Below the pieces are notes generated by a model, which made no database searches, was not told where the DNA came from, and saw only the letters and a program-made list of their open reading frames with translations. Made by a program: the position numbers and the translations under genes. Shown in pieces: positions 46,297 to 56,411 of a stretch of DNA of 64,000 bases (position 1 is its first letter; every line of letters begins with the position of its first letter). Source of the stretch: Ostreococcus mediterraneus (lineage: Eukaryota; Chlorophyta; Mamiellophyceae; Mamiellales; Bathycoccaceae); the NCBI GenBank assembly GCA_012295225.1, contig WMKK01000015.1, positions 348,421-412,420 on the forward strand, read 5' to 3'.

Positions 46297-47877
46297 TTAC
46301 AATTTACACGTTTTCCGAACATACGCGATACCATCGACAACTTTTCGAGCGCACGCGAGCGGTATTCGAGCCTTGAGCGCCGCGCTCGAAAGTTTTTCGG
46401 TTTGCGTCTTGTGCGCGCGCGCGCCGGAGCGGCGCGTGTACGCGCACGCGCTTGACGATCCCGGAATGCATTTCGTGGGCATGTCAATAGCTTCGAATGC
46501 GCGTTGCAAATTGCGCGTCACGCAGAAATCCGTATCTTTGCGCACGAGCCCTTTGTTAAAGTGACAGTACGAAAGCGTCCATTTCGCGAGCCACGCGAGC
46601 GCGCCGTAGACGTCTACGAGTAAATCGCGCCGCGACCCCAACCCATCGGTATCGTTGTTTGGATTTTCGACCGACGCCGTCACGGGGTCGAGCGTGCGTA
46701 TAATGTCCATGTTGGTTTGCACGAAGATGTCGGCTTCGAGGTATTCCATCGCGACGACGTCGGCTCGGCCCTCGTCGAGGAGTCTCGCTCGATATGGCCG
46801 TTTCGATTTCGAGTAATTCTTGCACGTCGGCGACGAATGCACGTGCAGCAAGCGACCAGCGAGCAGTGTTTTGAGGCGCGTCACTTGCATCGCGCGAAGA
46901 ATATCCACTTGAAGAAACTTGACTCTTTTGTGCGCCGCGGCGCGTCGAGAGAGCAACTTTTCGTTGAGATCAATCGCAATAACGACGACGTCTTCAAATC
47001 TCTCAGCCATGGCGAGCGACATGTTCCCATAGCCGCAACACAGTTCGATGCATACCCATTTAATTTTACTCAAATCCACACCCGACATCGATACGCCGCA
47101 CTCGTGCTTTAAAAACTTCCAAAATTCTGCGAGCGACCAATTCGATGGTTTTTCATTGTTCGCCGCGTAAAAACAATCCCGGGTAAACTCGCCCTCTGTC
47201 AACGTCTTGAGCATCTCCGTCGGCGACGAGATCTCGTACGGGTAACTAGGTTTCATAGTTTCATCGCGATCGTATCCGGTCAATAGTACGTCGTCGCGCT
47301 GATTGGATAGTGGTTGCTCCAAAAGCGCACGCTCGGCGTCGGCGGCGCGGTGATCCTTGGCGGCCTCATCGCCGCGTCGCAACCGCCGCATCGTACGCAT
47401 CGCTCGCGATATGAACGCGAAGCGCTCGGCTTGCGAATGAGGAATGCCGCGCATCTTGGAACATTTGCCGTTCTCCGCTCCATAAATGAAACTCTCAACC
47501 TCGACGCGACGACGCTGTACCGTATCGAGGTTCCGCCGGCTGCGATATCGGACCACCGCGTGGAGCCGCGATATCGTGCGCTCACGAGCGCACGGCTGCA
47601 CGCAGAATTGCTCGACGCCAATCGCATCGGGAGCGAGTTTGTGATTCGTGCGCGCGGCCGGATACCGCATCGCGGTTGCCGTGCGGCGTGTCGCGGGTTG
47701 GAGGAACCTTTGCGGTTGCGGCGCCGCCGCCGCCACGTCTTGACGATCATCATCGACTCGTTCAGCGGGGACGAGCGCTGGTGCGTCCCGTCGACGATGA
47801 AGCCATCGCCGGTGACGTTCATCATGGGCGAGCCGCCCATTTGCCGACCGCGTCGCGCGCGACACTTTGCGCGCCAT
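46297..47877 (-). CDS. Divergent cytosine-C5 DNA methyltransferase
   Basis: The C-terminal 330 residues form a compact class I methyltransferase of the cytosine-C5 type. Motif I is WVCIELCCGYGNMSLAMAERF, with an acidic end VVVIAIDLNEK. The catalytic loop reads HSSPTCKNYSKSKRP (the PC motif, with Thr-Cys for Pro-Cys). A SVENPNND motif corresponds to the ENV block, and YCHFNKGLVRKDTDFCVTRNL matches the YC-x-RK-T-x-TN signature of small C5 methylases found in phages, large viruses and some algae. There is little room for a target-recognition domain. The first 190 residues are Arg/Ala-rich, other frames there also look plausible, and the real start may be as late as MKPSYPYEIS. Base target and activity are unknown. 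Confidence 0.68.
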   Translation of the reverse strand: MARKVSRATRSANGRLAHDERHRRWLHRRRDAPALVPAERVDDDRQDVAAAAPQPQRFLQPATRRTATAMRYPAARTNHKLAPDAIGVEQFCVQPCARERTISRLHAVVRYRSRRNLDTVQRRRVEVESFIYGAENGKCSKMRGIPHSQAERFAFISRAMRTMRRLRRGDEAAKDHRAADAERALLEQPLSNQRDDVLLTGYDRDETMKPSYPYEISSPTEMLKTLTEGEFTRDCFYAANNEKPSNWSLAEFWKFLKHECGVSMSGVDLSKIKWVCIELCCGYGNMSLAMAERFEDVVVIAIDLNEKLLSRRAAAHKRVKFLQVDILRAMQVTRLKTLLAGRLLHVHSSPTCKNYSKSKRPYRARLLDEGRADVVAMEYLEADIFVQTNMDIIRTLDPVTASVENPNNDTDGLGSRRDLLVDVYGALAWLAKWTLSYCHFNKGLVRKDTDFCVTRNLQRAFEAIDMPTKCIPGSSSACAYTRRSGARAHKTQTEKLSSAALKARIPLACARKVVDGIAYVRKTCKL

Positions 47878-49051
47878 GATGTGCGGGGGTGCTGACGATG
47901 GAGACGCTCCACGGCAGCTATGGCGACTGAAACTACCATCTCAAGCGGTGTCTAGTGACACGAGTCAGTCGCGAATGGATAGGAAACAGTTGACGCACCA
48001 TGTACAGCGCGCGCGAGGCCCCGAGACCGCGTCGACGGTATCGAACGCAAAGTTTGAAAAATACACAGCGCAAATGTCTTGATTCGGTTTGCGCCGTCAA
48101 CGCGACGCGACGCGGGCGAGCACGACGCAAAACGCACATTAACATGTGTAGACGTATTGCACGTACATGACACGCGTCTCAAACGCGCGATGACGCGTCA
48201 CGCGCTATGCGCGCCGTGGCGATTTACGCTCAAAAACTCACCTCATGTGCATCGCCCGCGGCGCACTCGGGACACTAGCGCTGCGATGACGACGAGGCAA
48301 TGGATACGCTCGCTGTACGTGACCTAGAATATATGCGATGCATCGGCACGACGCGCGCGACCGCGCGTGCGACCGTCGGCGCGCGCGGAGTGACGCGTTA
48401 GCATAGTGTGTCAGGTGAATGCGCTATCACGCCGCGACGGTGCGGCGTTGGGACGATGCTCGTGATGGAGCGCGCGTTCGTCACTCCACGACGCGCCAGA
48501 CGCGGGTTGGGTGGTCGGCAATGCCATAAAAAGACGTATCGCACGTCGCGCGTGCGTTGTGACGCGGTGTCGGGCGTCGGGAAGCGACACCGCGTCGTCC
48601 ATGGTGCAAAGGATGCGACAAGGAAACCGTTAGCGTCTGCCCTTTGCGCCCGGTTTCAGGGTGCTTTTGGACGCGCGCCGTGGACGACGTCGAGTTTTGC
48701 GCGTTGACAATTCGCAGATGGTATTTTAAGACTTGCATTTGCGCGCGATCGTGGGTTTTGGCGCGTTTCATGCCCACATGTGGTATGCAGATTGAATACA
48801 CTTCAACGTCAAAACTACTGCTGAGCGTGAGGACGTCGATGAGAGTAGCGATGCGGGCGTACATTTGTGTCGTTACAAACCCGGACCGAGTCCAAGCTCC
48901 ACCCGACTGCGATTGTTGATGAACGTTTCGCGATGGGACGAATCGAGATCGAGCCACTCGAGAAGCGGTTCGCGGAAATCGTCGACATGCAGCCGATGCT
49001 GCGCAGCCACGAACCGCGAGAGACCCACGCGTCCTCGTCAGCGTTTTCATT
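47878..49051. other. Right edge of the island, no firmly supported gene
   Basis: This is 1.17 kb between the methyltransferase start and the RPN5 stop. A minus-strand frame at 48481-49050 has a plausible middle (ARIATLIDVLTLSSSFDVEV) but no recognisable domain and mixed codon quality. I do not call it as a gene. No structural RNA was seen. Confidence 0.45.
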
Positions 49052-50665
49052 CTAAAGCGAAACCTTGTACGTTTGGGCTTCTTTCTGAATCAAGTGCGAG
49101 CTCTTATCGAGACACGTCAACAACTGATCGATGTTGCTCGCCCACTTGTTCAACAACCAATCACTGGACTTGGCGGTGGAAAAGTCGACCAGACCCGCGG
49201 GGCGGTCAATTTTAGCGCTCACCGACTTGTCGACGACGCACGACGATAAGTGCTTTTCCGTCTCGTCCGCAGACAGACACAAGAGCTCGGCTAAGCGGGG
49301 CAGAGAAATGCGCGAGTAATAGCTCGAAATCACAAGCATGTTGTGCTCGATGACACGGAGCTTCAAATCCTCTACGCGCTTGGCGCCTTTTTCGCCGCCG
49401 AAAATCTCCGTTTCTGCTGCAATTTCACCCGCGAACGTCTCTTGAAGCGTGGTCCAGTGAATAATCTCCTTGGTGCAAAATTGCTTGATCAAACTTTCGT
49501 GCGCGGGTAAATCGGACAGCTTCAAGTTGCCCTTGACGTTGTGCAGGATGGATTGTTGCATTGGCTCGTGCTTGCTCAAGCACACCAACCACACCACCTT
49601 TTTCAACGTCGGCGCCCAGCGCTCGACGTTACTCTTCACCTCGGCGCATTCCAGGATATTCTGGTAGCACCGGCATTGCTCTAGGTATTCATCGCTATGA
49701 CTATAGTACTCAACCATGAGTTCGTAGTACCGAAGCTTCAAGTCTTCAAGCGACGGAATGCCTTTGTCGGTGGGTTCAAAGTACCCTTCGGCGTGCTCCA
49801 CTTGTCCCTCCTTTTTAATCTTCTCCTGCTTCTTCGCCTCCTTTTCCGCCTCAGTCAACTCGTCATCACCTTTACTCGCGATTGCAGCCTTGGCCAAGTC
49901 CTTCTTATCCTTTTCAATCAACTCATCGAACACTTTTGGGTTGATCTTTCGGCTTAAAATCAACGCTCGCAAATAATCCTTCTTCGCCAAACACAACCGA
50001 ACTTGCTCTTCGATGAAAAACAACTTTTCATGTCGCGTTAGCGCACCGTAAGTTTCGATCGCAACCTCCTGCATGACACCGCACGCCTCGTCAACGCGCC
50101 CTTCATCCTCGTGCATCTTTGCCAACGCGCGCGTTAAACGACTCTTCTCCACCTCGACGAAAATCTTCCCCGACGTCGCGTCGCACAACGTCTCGATCAA
50201 CTTCAATCGCACCGCCCCGGTGGGTGCTTCATCAATAAACTCCATGCATCGTCTCACCATGCTCGTGATCGCTTGCTTGAGCTGCGCGCGGCGCTTCGTC
50301 AACGCCGCAACGTGCTCGCACAAACCGTCCCAATCGTCGCACGATCGCAGCACATCCACGATCGCCACGCACAATCTCGGCGCGGCGACGAAATCCGCAG
50401 CGAGTCTATACGTTTTCTCGAGCGCGAGCATCTTCTCTAGCGTCGCGCTGAGCTTGCCGGGCTGTGTACACGGCGCGTAAAAACACATTCGAAATCAGAT
50501 CGGTCAGACTCGAGTAGCTATATGCGCCGTCGCGCCTTTCATTCGCGACGACGACGTCGGCGGCAACGAAACGACGAATATCGGATGTACGCGTACCTGC
50601 TTCGCCTCGAGCTCGAGCCCCGCGAGCTCGCGCTCAAGCTTTTCCACGTCATCTTTCGTACTCAT
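49052..50665 (-). CDS. RPN5: 26S proteasome lid subunit RPN5 (PSMD12), two exons
   Basis: RPN5 is a PCI-domain scaffold subunit of the proteasome lid. Exon 1 is 50597-50665 (MSTKDDVEKLERELAGLELE plus AKQ) and exon 2 is 49052-50461, starting PGKLSATLEKML; the 135-base intron (donor GTACGCG, CTGAC near its 3' end, acceptor ACACAG) joins them in phase 0 to give 492 residues. Conserved features are LRALILSRKINPKVFDE, YYELMVEYYSHSDEYLEQCRCYQ, a helical PCI region (RVIEHNMLVISSYYSRISLPRLAELL) and DRPAGLVDF. Without exon 1 the protein lacks a proper start. Its ATG is 11 bases from the ATG of the divergent GNAT gene. Confidence 0.93.
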
Positions 50666-50676
50666 CGCGTCACTCA

Positions 50677-51432
50677 ATGGCGTTGACTGCGCCGCATCGC
50701 GCGCCATCGTCGCTCCGCGTCGCGTCTGCCGAACCGCGCGCGCGATGCGCTCGACGGGCATTCGTTCGACGCGCGAGATCCGCCGAGCCGCAGCGCGCGA
50801 CGAGGCGCGAGGAGCTCGTGGAGTTGCAAGATGATTTCTCGTTTGAGTCATCGTCAGCGCGCGTTCGCGTGACGCGCATGCGTGACGCTGACGTGCGCGC
50901 GTGCGTGGAACTCATCGTGGACGCGTTCGCGGACACGCCTGATGCGAAGCCTCGCGCGTTCGTGCTCAAGTATTTGATCGGCGCGACGACGCGGCGCGAC
51001 GGGGAGGAGTGCGCGCTCGTGGCCAAGTCGCTGGACGACGACCGGGTGGTTGGGTTCGTGAGCGTCAGCGTCACCGCCAACGCGCGTGCGGAGGAGAAGA
51101 ATAGAGATGTGGCGGTCCCGAGCGACGCGGCGTATTTAGCGAACGCATGTGTGGCGAGAGAGGCGAGGAGACGGGGGGTGGGCGGGGCGTTGGTGCGGGC
51201 GACGGAGGCGTTGGTATTAGATATGGGCGGCTGCGATGTGTGGTTACACGTGCGCGCGGATGACGTCGGGGCGAGTGCGCTGTATGCGAAAGAAGGGTAC
51301 GATGAGGTGGCGCGTGAGCGCGCGGGTGGGGTGTTTGGCGCGTTGTTTGGCGGAGGAGGGGCGAAATCGAGCGCGCCGCGCGCGTTGATGCGTAAAGTAA
51401 TAAAGCCCGGGTCGAATTTCATGCTTTCGTGA
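50677..51432 (+). CDS. GNAT-family N-acetyltransferase, probably plastid
   Basis: The 251-residue protein has an Arg/Ala/Ser-rich, plastid transit-like leader (about 1-60). A GNAT fold follows: VRVTRMRDADVRACVELIVDAF at strand 1 and helix 1, CALVAKSLDDDRVVGFVSVSV at strands 2-4, and the acetyl-CoA loop CVAREARRRGVGGALV, then ALYAKEGYDEV at the C-terminal signature. This resembles plant plastid GNATs that acetylate lysines or N-termini. The substrate is unknown. The first ATG overlaps the region that must also serve RPN5 transcription. Confidence 0.85.
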   Translation: MALTAPHRAPSSLRVASAEPRARCARRAFVRRARSAEPQRATRREELVELQDDFSFESSSARVRVTRMRDADVRACVELIVDAFADTPDAKPRAFVLKYLIGATTRRDGEECALVAKSLDDDRVVGFVSVSVTANARAEEKNRDVAVPSDAAYLANACVAREARRRGVGGALVRATEALVLDMGGCDVWLHVRADDVGASALYAKEGYDEVARERAGGVFGALFGGGGAKSSAPRALMRKVIKPGSNFMLS

Positions 51433-51592
51433 CGATTCAGCGAGTAGGGGATTAGTATTGATTGCAATGACGGGCGTTGTACGCGCGCGCGCGTTTTATT
51501 ATTAGCTATTTACTGTGCGTACTGTGCGTACGCACTACTAGTGCGTACGTTTGAGTAAACGAGACGTACTGCGCCAGTCGCTTCTACATCGG

Positions 51593-52420
51593 TTACTTCC
51601 CGACGCGACCTATTCTAGAATCTGTCTTCGGGTCCGCGGTGTACTCTTGCATGGCCACTAACAACGCATCGGCGTCACTTTGTAAGCGACGCAAGTCGTT
51701 GACGTGAAGCAATCGCGCGACACGCACCGCCGTATCGACAACGGCGTCGTCATCTAATCCCACTCCGCTCGGAACGTCATCCAAACTCGGTGGATTCCTC
51801 GCCACCGCCGCACCATCAGCATCGCTAAACGGCACTACGAATCTCTCATTTGCCTCTACACATCTCTCGAGCATCACGCACGCGTCGAGTGCGTCATAAG
51901 TGTCAAAATTATCGCTCGCGGACGCCACGCCGAGCGTCTTCGCCAACGCCTCCAACGCCCGTCGTCCCTTCTCACTCGTCAACGCCGCTCTGACGTCTTC
52001 CGCGGATGTTGACAACTTCAAGCGCTTACTCACGCGTTCGAGCGCGTCAACGTCCTCGTCATTTTGATCGTTATCGCCGACGACATCGTCGTGCTTCAAC
52101 GCGACGGCGCGTTCGAGCAACGCGTCCACGCACGCGTCTGCACTCGCCGCACCCAACTCCCGCACCGCCGGCGTGAGCGCCGCTCCGTAGGCGTTTAAAA
52201 CATCAACTGCGACGTCCACCGACGCTTTGCCGCGACGCAAACCGTCGCGCGCGTCGACTGGAAGCGCGCGTATGACGGTGTCTTCAAGAAACTCTGCGAG
52301 CGCTGCGCGAGAGGCAACGTCAGCGGCGACCAACGCGTCGGCGCGCGCGCCGGGCCAGCGCACGACATCGAGTATGCGGTTTCTCGTGTGTGCATCGAAA
52401 AGCACACGCGGCGTGGACAT
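51593..52420 (-). CDS. RTRAF (CGI-99/hCLE) homologue
   Basis: RTRAF is a small helical protein of the animal tRNA-ligase complex and of RNA transport and transcription complexes. The 275-residue algal protein shares its diagnostic C-terminus: VARLLHVNDLRRLQSDADAL then ADPKTDSRIGRVGK, against human ILRLLHIEELRELQ and ADPKTDHRLGKVGR. The N-terminal half keeps the helical layout (AALAEFLEDTVIRALP, VDVLNAYGAAL) with low identity. A Ser/Asp-rich linker (about 110-125) is present. There is no membrane span. Its partners (RTCB, DDX1) are not in this window. Confidence 0.85.
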   Translation of the reverse strand: MSTPRVLFDAHTRNRILDVVRWPGARADALVAADVASRAALAEFLEDTVIRALPVDARDGLRRGKASVDVAVDVLNAYGAALTPAVRELGAASADACVDALLERAVALKHDDVVGDNDQNDEDVDALERVSKRLKLSTSAEDVRAALTSEKGRRALEALAKTLGVASASDNFDTYDALDACVMLERCVEANERFVVPFSDADGAAVARNPPSLDDVPSGVGLDDDAVVDTAVRVARLLHVNDLRRLQSDADALLVAMQEYTADPKTDSRIGRVGK

Positions 52421-52640
52421 GGTGACCGCGACGGCGCGCGTTGGAGTGTGTGGCGTCCCGAGCGACGGCTGAAAAAGCCAAAGCCACCAAAGTACTACAG
52501 CTCAGTGCGCGGCAAGCGAACGAGGATGAAATGAATAAGACTAGTGTTACTACAAAGGACGGTGCGTTCGAGTCGCCGTCGGTCTACCTAGGGACACGAG
52601 TCGAGACTAGAGATTTGAAAACCATGAAATGGTTGTCGTT

Positions 52641-53501
52641 TCATCGAGCCGCAGCGCTCGAGTTGCGCTTGAGCAGGCTCGGATCGAGGCACTTTTCGAT
52701 GCGCGTCAACGCATCTTCGAGCGTAGCGTTTGACGCAGCGTAGGAGATGCGCAAGCACTCCGGAACACCGAACGCTGAACCCGGAACGAGGGCGACTTGG
52801 CCTTTTTCTAAAATGTACCTGCAGAGCTCGTCGACGTCGGCGATGGGGCCAAATCCTTCCGCTTCAGCGTCGCCGCCGAATAAGGCGCTGACGTCGGGGA
52901 ATACATAGAACGCACCGTCGACGGAAGGTAATTTCACGCCGTCGATGGCGTTCAGGCGAGCCGACACAAAGTTACGACGCTGCTCAAACGCGCGCACCAT
53001 TTCGGCGACAGAGTCGCCGCCTTTGTATCCCAAATTCAACGCCGCCATCGCCGCTTCTTGCGAAATCGAGTTCGGGCCGGATGTGATTTGCGATTGAATC
53101 ATGGACATTGCGCGCGCGAACCTCTTCGGTGCGGCGACATAGCCTAAACGCCAGCCAGTCATGGCGAAAGATTTGGAAAACCCGTTCACCACCATTGTGC
53201 GTTCCCACATATCCTTCATGCCACAGATCGAATGATGCTCCGCCGGAGCGTACACGATGTGCTCATAAATCTCATCAGATAGCACCATCAACCTCGGGTG
53301 TTCGACGACAATCTTTGCCAACTCCTCGAGCGTCTCTTTTGGATACACCGCCCCGCTCGGGTTACTCGGCGAGCACAAAATCAACAACCTCGACTTCTCC
53401 GTGATCGCCGAGCGAAGCTTTTCTGGAGTCACCAAAAATCCCTCATCCGCCGTCGTGCGCAAGATCACCGATTCCGCGCCACTCAGGCGAACCATTTCCG
53501 G

Positions 53502-53537
<36 letters not shown>

Positions 53538-53993
53538 ATCCCCGGGTCCGCACACCGCCATCACGCACTGCGCCACGCTCTGCTTCGCCCCATTACTCAA
53601 TACAATCTCACTCGCATCGTACGTCAACCCATTCTCATCCTTGAGCTTCTTCGCGATCGCCGCGCGTAACCCCGCGGTGCCGTCGTTTGGGCTATACTTG
53701 GTGAACCCGTCGTCGATCGCGCGCTTCCCCGCCTCGCGCACCGCCTCGGGCGTCGCGAAATCCGGCTCACCCGCGGCCAAGCCAATGACGTCCGCCCCCG
53801 CGTCCTTCATGCTTCGCGCTAAATCCGTCAGCGCGACGGTTTTGCTGGCGTTGAGCGCAGCCACGCGCGGGTTCAGGCTTTGGTCCACCGCGCGCGCGAC
53901 GACCGCCACGCGACGCTCGCGCGTGGACGACGGCGATGGCCGCGCGATGACGCGCACGGCGGCGTTAGCGTTGGCGGCTGCGGCGCACGACAT
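52641..53993 (-). CDS. Plastid prokaryotic-type aspartate/prephenate aminotransferase
   Basis: This class I PLP enzyme interconverts aspartate and oxaloacetate. In plants the prokaryotic-type enzyme also makes arogenate for phenylalanine and tyrosine. The ATG at 53993 gives 450 residues with an Ala/Arg-rich transit peptide (about 1-45). Hallmarks are GLAAGEPDFATPEAVREAG, FTKYSPNDGTAGLR, SNGAKQSVAQC, PAPYWVSYPEM, CSPSNPSGAVYPKE, DEIYEHIVY, the Schiff-base lysine in NGFSKSFAMTGWRLGYVA, and LRISYAASN near the end with the carboxylate-binding Arg. Length and motifs fit the 1-beta subgroup. It is divergent from UTP25, 113 bases between starts. Confidence 0.95.
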
Positions 53994-54106
53994 GGTTGAC
54001 GAACGCGACGAACGCGGCGGCGCACAATGTCGTTGTGATTGCACTTTTTCATGCGCATCGACGAAAATCCGCGCCACACTTCGCCGCCGCGTTCGCCGCG
54101 TTCGCG

Positions 54107-56332
54107 ATGCCCGCGAACGATCGAAGAAAGCGCCAACGCACGACGACGCATTCGACGCGCACGGTGCGCGACGTCGTCGAGGGCGCGGCGTCGGAGGAGA
54201 GCGATGAAGATGCGGTGCCGCGCGTCCCGGGCGCCGCATACGGCGCGTTGCTCGCGTCGCTCGGTGCGCGCGTGGGGGATTCCGACGACGACAGCGATGG
54301 GGGGTCGAGCGAGGATGACGACGGACGCGAGGGTGCGGGTGGTTCGAGCGACGGGGACGATGCGGGCGAGGACGAGGACGAGGAGAGCTCGAGCGAGGAG
54401 GCGGACGCAGCCGTCGCGAGCGAGGACGAGGACGAAGACGGCGAAGATGAGAAGGACGAGGACGATGCGGCCGACGACGATGGGAGCAGCGAAGAAGAAA
54501 GTGAATCAGAAGGTGCGATCGACGGCGGCGGTGGTGATGAGGATGGTGGCGATGAGGATACTGAGGTTGAGGGCGCGTTGCGGCGACACGTTCGGCTTGG
54601 CGAACGTCTGGACGACGCCGCGTCTGAACGTTTAATGACGCAAAAGGTGACGTTCCCGCGCGATGGCGCCACGAATGGGTACGAAGGTGCGAATGGGTTA
54701 GACGTTCCATCGATATTGGATGCACCCGTGGTTTCGCAAGCAAAATTGGCGGAGCGGTGGAAGACCGTGACGGGCTCGAGCGGGTTCGCGAGCGCAAAGC
54801 AGCAAGAGTTTTATTCGATGATTGCATCTTACGTGGACGTGCAGCACGGAGATCGGGCGCTTATTGGTGACCAAGGCGCGGCTGGTCAGCAGTTGAATGA
54901 TGAAATATTAGATGCGGTGTGCTTGCATGTGGTGGACCACGTGACGCGAACGCGGAATCGAGTCATGAAGAATAACGAAGCGTTGGCAAAGAAAGCCAAG
55001 GCTGGGAAGAAGGTGATGGAGGATGATTTGCCGCGAGACCAAGGATTTGTGAGACCGACGGTGTTATTTTTGACGCCGATGCGAAACGTCGCAGGTCGGG
55101 CGATTATGCGCTTGCTCGATTTATGTCCCGCGGCGCACGGGAGAAACGACTCAGTGAACAAGCTCGAGCGAATCGAGGAAGATTTTTTGGCGTATGAGGG
55201 GAGCGATAGCGATGACGATAACGACAGTGATGGTGGTGGTGCTGGAAAGAAGAAGAAAAAGTACAAAGGATACGTCCCGGAGGATCACAAGGCGATGTTT
55301 AAAGGAAACACCGACGACCACTTCCGTCTCGGCATGAAACTCACCAAGGCGAGCGTTCGATTGTACGTCGACTTTTTCGGCGCGGATATCATCTTCGCGT
55401 CGCCACTAGGTTTAGTCACGGCGTTACAGGATGAGAAGTCAGCGGCGGACTTTTTGAGTGCGATTGAAATTCTCGTTATCGACCACGCGCACGTGATACA
55501 AATGCAAAACTGGGCACATGTGATAACCATTGCGGATGCGATGAATGCGTTGCCGAAAGAAATGCGCGACTGTGATATCCAGCGCGTACACGAGTCTCAT
55601 TTGAACGGGTTTTCCAAGCATTTACGACAGACAATTTTGTTGTCGGCGTTTCAAACACCCGAGCAAAACGCCTTTTTCAACCGTCGATGCGTTAATTTCG
55701 AGGGTAAAGTGCGATTGAAGACCGTGCACAAAGGTGTGCTCGGACAGCTGACGATAAAAACTCGTCAGCAATTTGAACGCGTGCACATGAAGGCTGCAGA
55801 CGTCGTGAATGCGGATGACATTCGATTCAAGTACTTTGTGAAGAATACGTTGCCTCGTATTCGTGAAAATCCAGAGCCAGGCGTCGTCATCTTTGTCAGT
55901 TCATACTTTGATTTCGTGCGCGTCCGGAACTTGCTTACGAAAGAAGAAGTGTCATTTGCGGTGAACAGTGAGTACACGGAACCACGGGAAGCGGCTCGCG
56001 CTCGAACGCTCTTTGCCGACGGTAGAAAGCGCGTCTTGCTCCTCACCGAGCGCGCACATTTTTATTTCCGTCGTCGCATCAAAGCTGCGAGAGAGATTTG
56101 CTTTTACTCATTACCAGAGCACGCAAATTTCTATCCAGAGCTCGTGTCTTACTTGGCTGGATCACGCGCTGTCGCGGGATCAGCCGTCTCGGTGCAAGAA
56201 ACGACGCACGTCGCCGGCGTTTCAGCGCTGTTTAGTAAATTAGACGCGTTAAAGCTCGAGCGCATCGTTGGAACCGCGCGAGCGTCAAAAATGACCGCAA
56301 ATACAGAGCATCCAATGTTCTTGTTTGTGTAG
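54107..56332 (+). CDS. UTP25: U3 snoRNA-associated protein UTP25 (Def family)
   Basis: UTP25 acts in the small-subunit processome during 18S rRNA maturation. The ATG at 54107 gives 741 residues. The first 190 are extremely acidic with Ser (nucleolar type). The rest is the helicase-like UTP25 fold with degenerate motifs: RPTVLFLTPMRNVAGRA, DFFGADIIFASPLGLVTAL, EILVIDHAHVIQMQNWAHV (DEAD replaced), RQTILLSAFQTPEQNAFFN, PGVVIFVSSYFDFVRVRNLL and VLLLTERAHFYFRRRIKAAREICFYSLPEH. Typical Walker motifs are absent, as is normal for the family, which is a pseudo-helicase. Confidence 0.93.
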   Translation: MPANDRRKRQRTTTHSTRTVRDVVEGAASEESDEDAVPRVPGAAYGALLASLGARVGDSDDDSDGGSSEDDDGREGAGGSSDGDDAGEDEDEESSSEEADAAVASEDEDEDGEDEKDEDDAADDDGSSEEESESEGAIDGGGGDEDGGDEDTEVEGALRRHVRLGERLDDAASERLMTQKVTFPRDGATNGYEGANGLDVPSILDAPVVSQAKLAERWKTVTGSSGFASAKQQEFYSMIASYVDVQHGDRALIGDQGAAGQQLNDEILDAVCLHVVDHVTRTRNRVMKNNEALAKKAKAGKKVMEDDLPRDQGFVRPTVLFLTPMRNVAGRAIMRLLDLCPAAHGRNDSVNKLERIEEDFLAYEGSDSDDDNDSDGGGAGKKKKKYKGYVPEDHKAMFKGNTDDHFRLGMKLTKASVRLYVDFFGADIIFASPLGLVTALQDEKSAADFLSAIEILVIDHAHVIQMQNWAHVITIADAMNALPKEMRDCDIQRVHESHLNGFSKHLRQTILLSAFQTPEQNAFFNRRCVNFEGKVRLKTVHKGVLGQLTIKTRQQFERVHMKAADVVNADDIRFKYFVKNTLPRIRENPEPGVVIFVSSYFDFVRVRNLLTKEEVSFAVNSEYTEPREAARARTLFADGRKRVLLLTERAHFYFRRRIKAAREICFYSLPEHANFYPELVSYLAGSRAVAGSAVSVQETTHVAGVSALFSKLDALKLERIVGTARASKMTANTEHPMFLFV

Positions 56333-56411
56333 TACGGTAATCGTGTAATATCGACTCATGTAGAAGAAGAGCCGTCGCTTCAACCGCACTGTACGCCTCT
56401 CGCCTCGACAC

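Noticed and set aside
47314-47895. Plus-strand frame opposite the methyltransferase N-terminus, with fairly natural composition
   Set aside because: It is antisense to the methyltransferase gene, has no family match and lacks a clear end context; treated as a shadow, though it weakens confidence in the methyltransferase start.
48481-49050. Minus-strand 189-codon frame with a protein-like middle section
   Set aside because: No recognisable domain, Arg/Ser-rich ends, and competing frames on both strands; not enough to call a gene.
41287-49051. A retrotransposon or DNA transposon occupying the island
   Set aside because: No transposase, reverse transcriptase or integrase motifs, and no matching terminal repeats were found at the edges.
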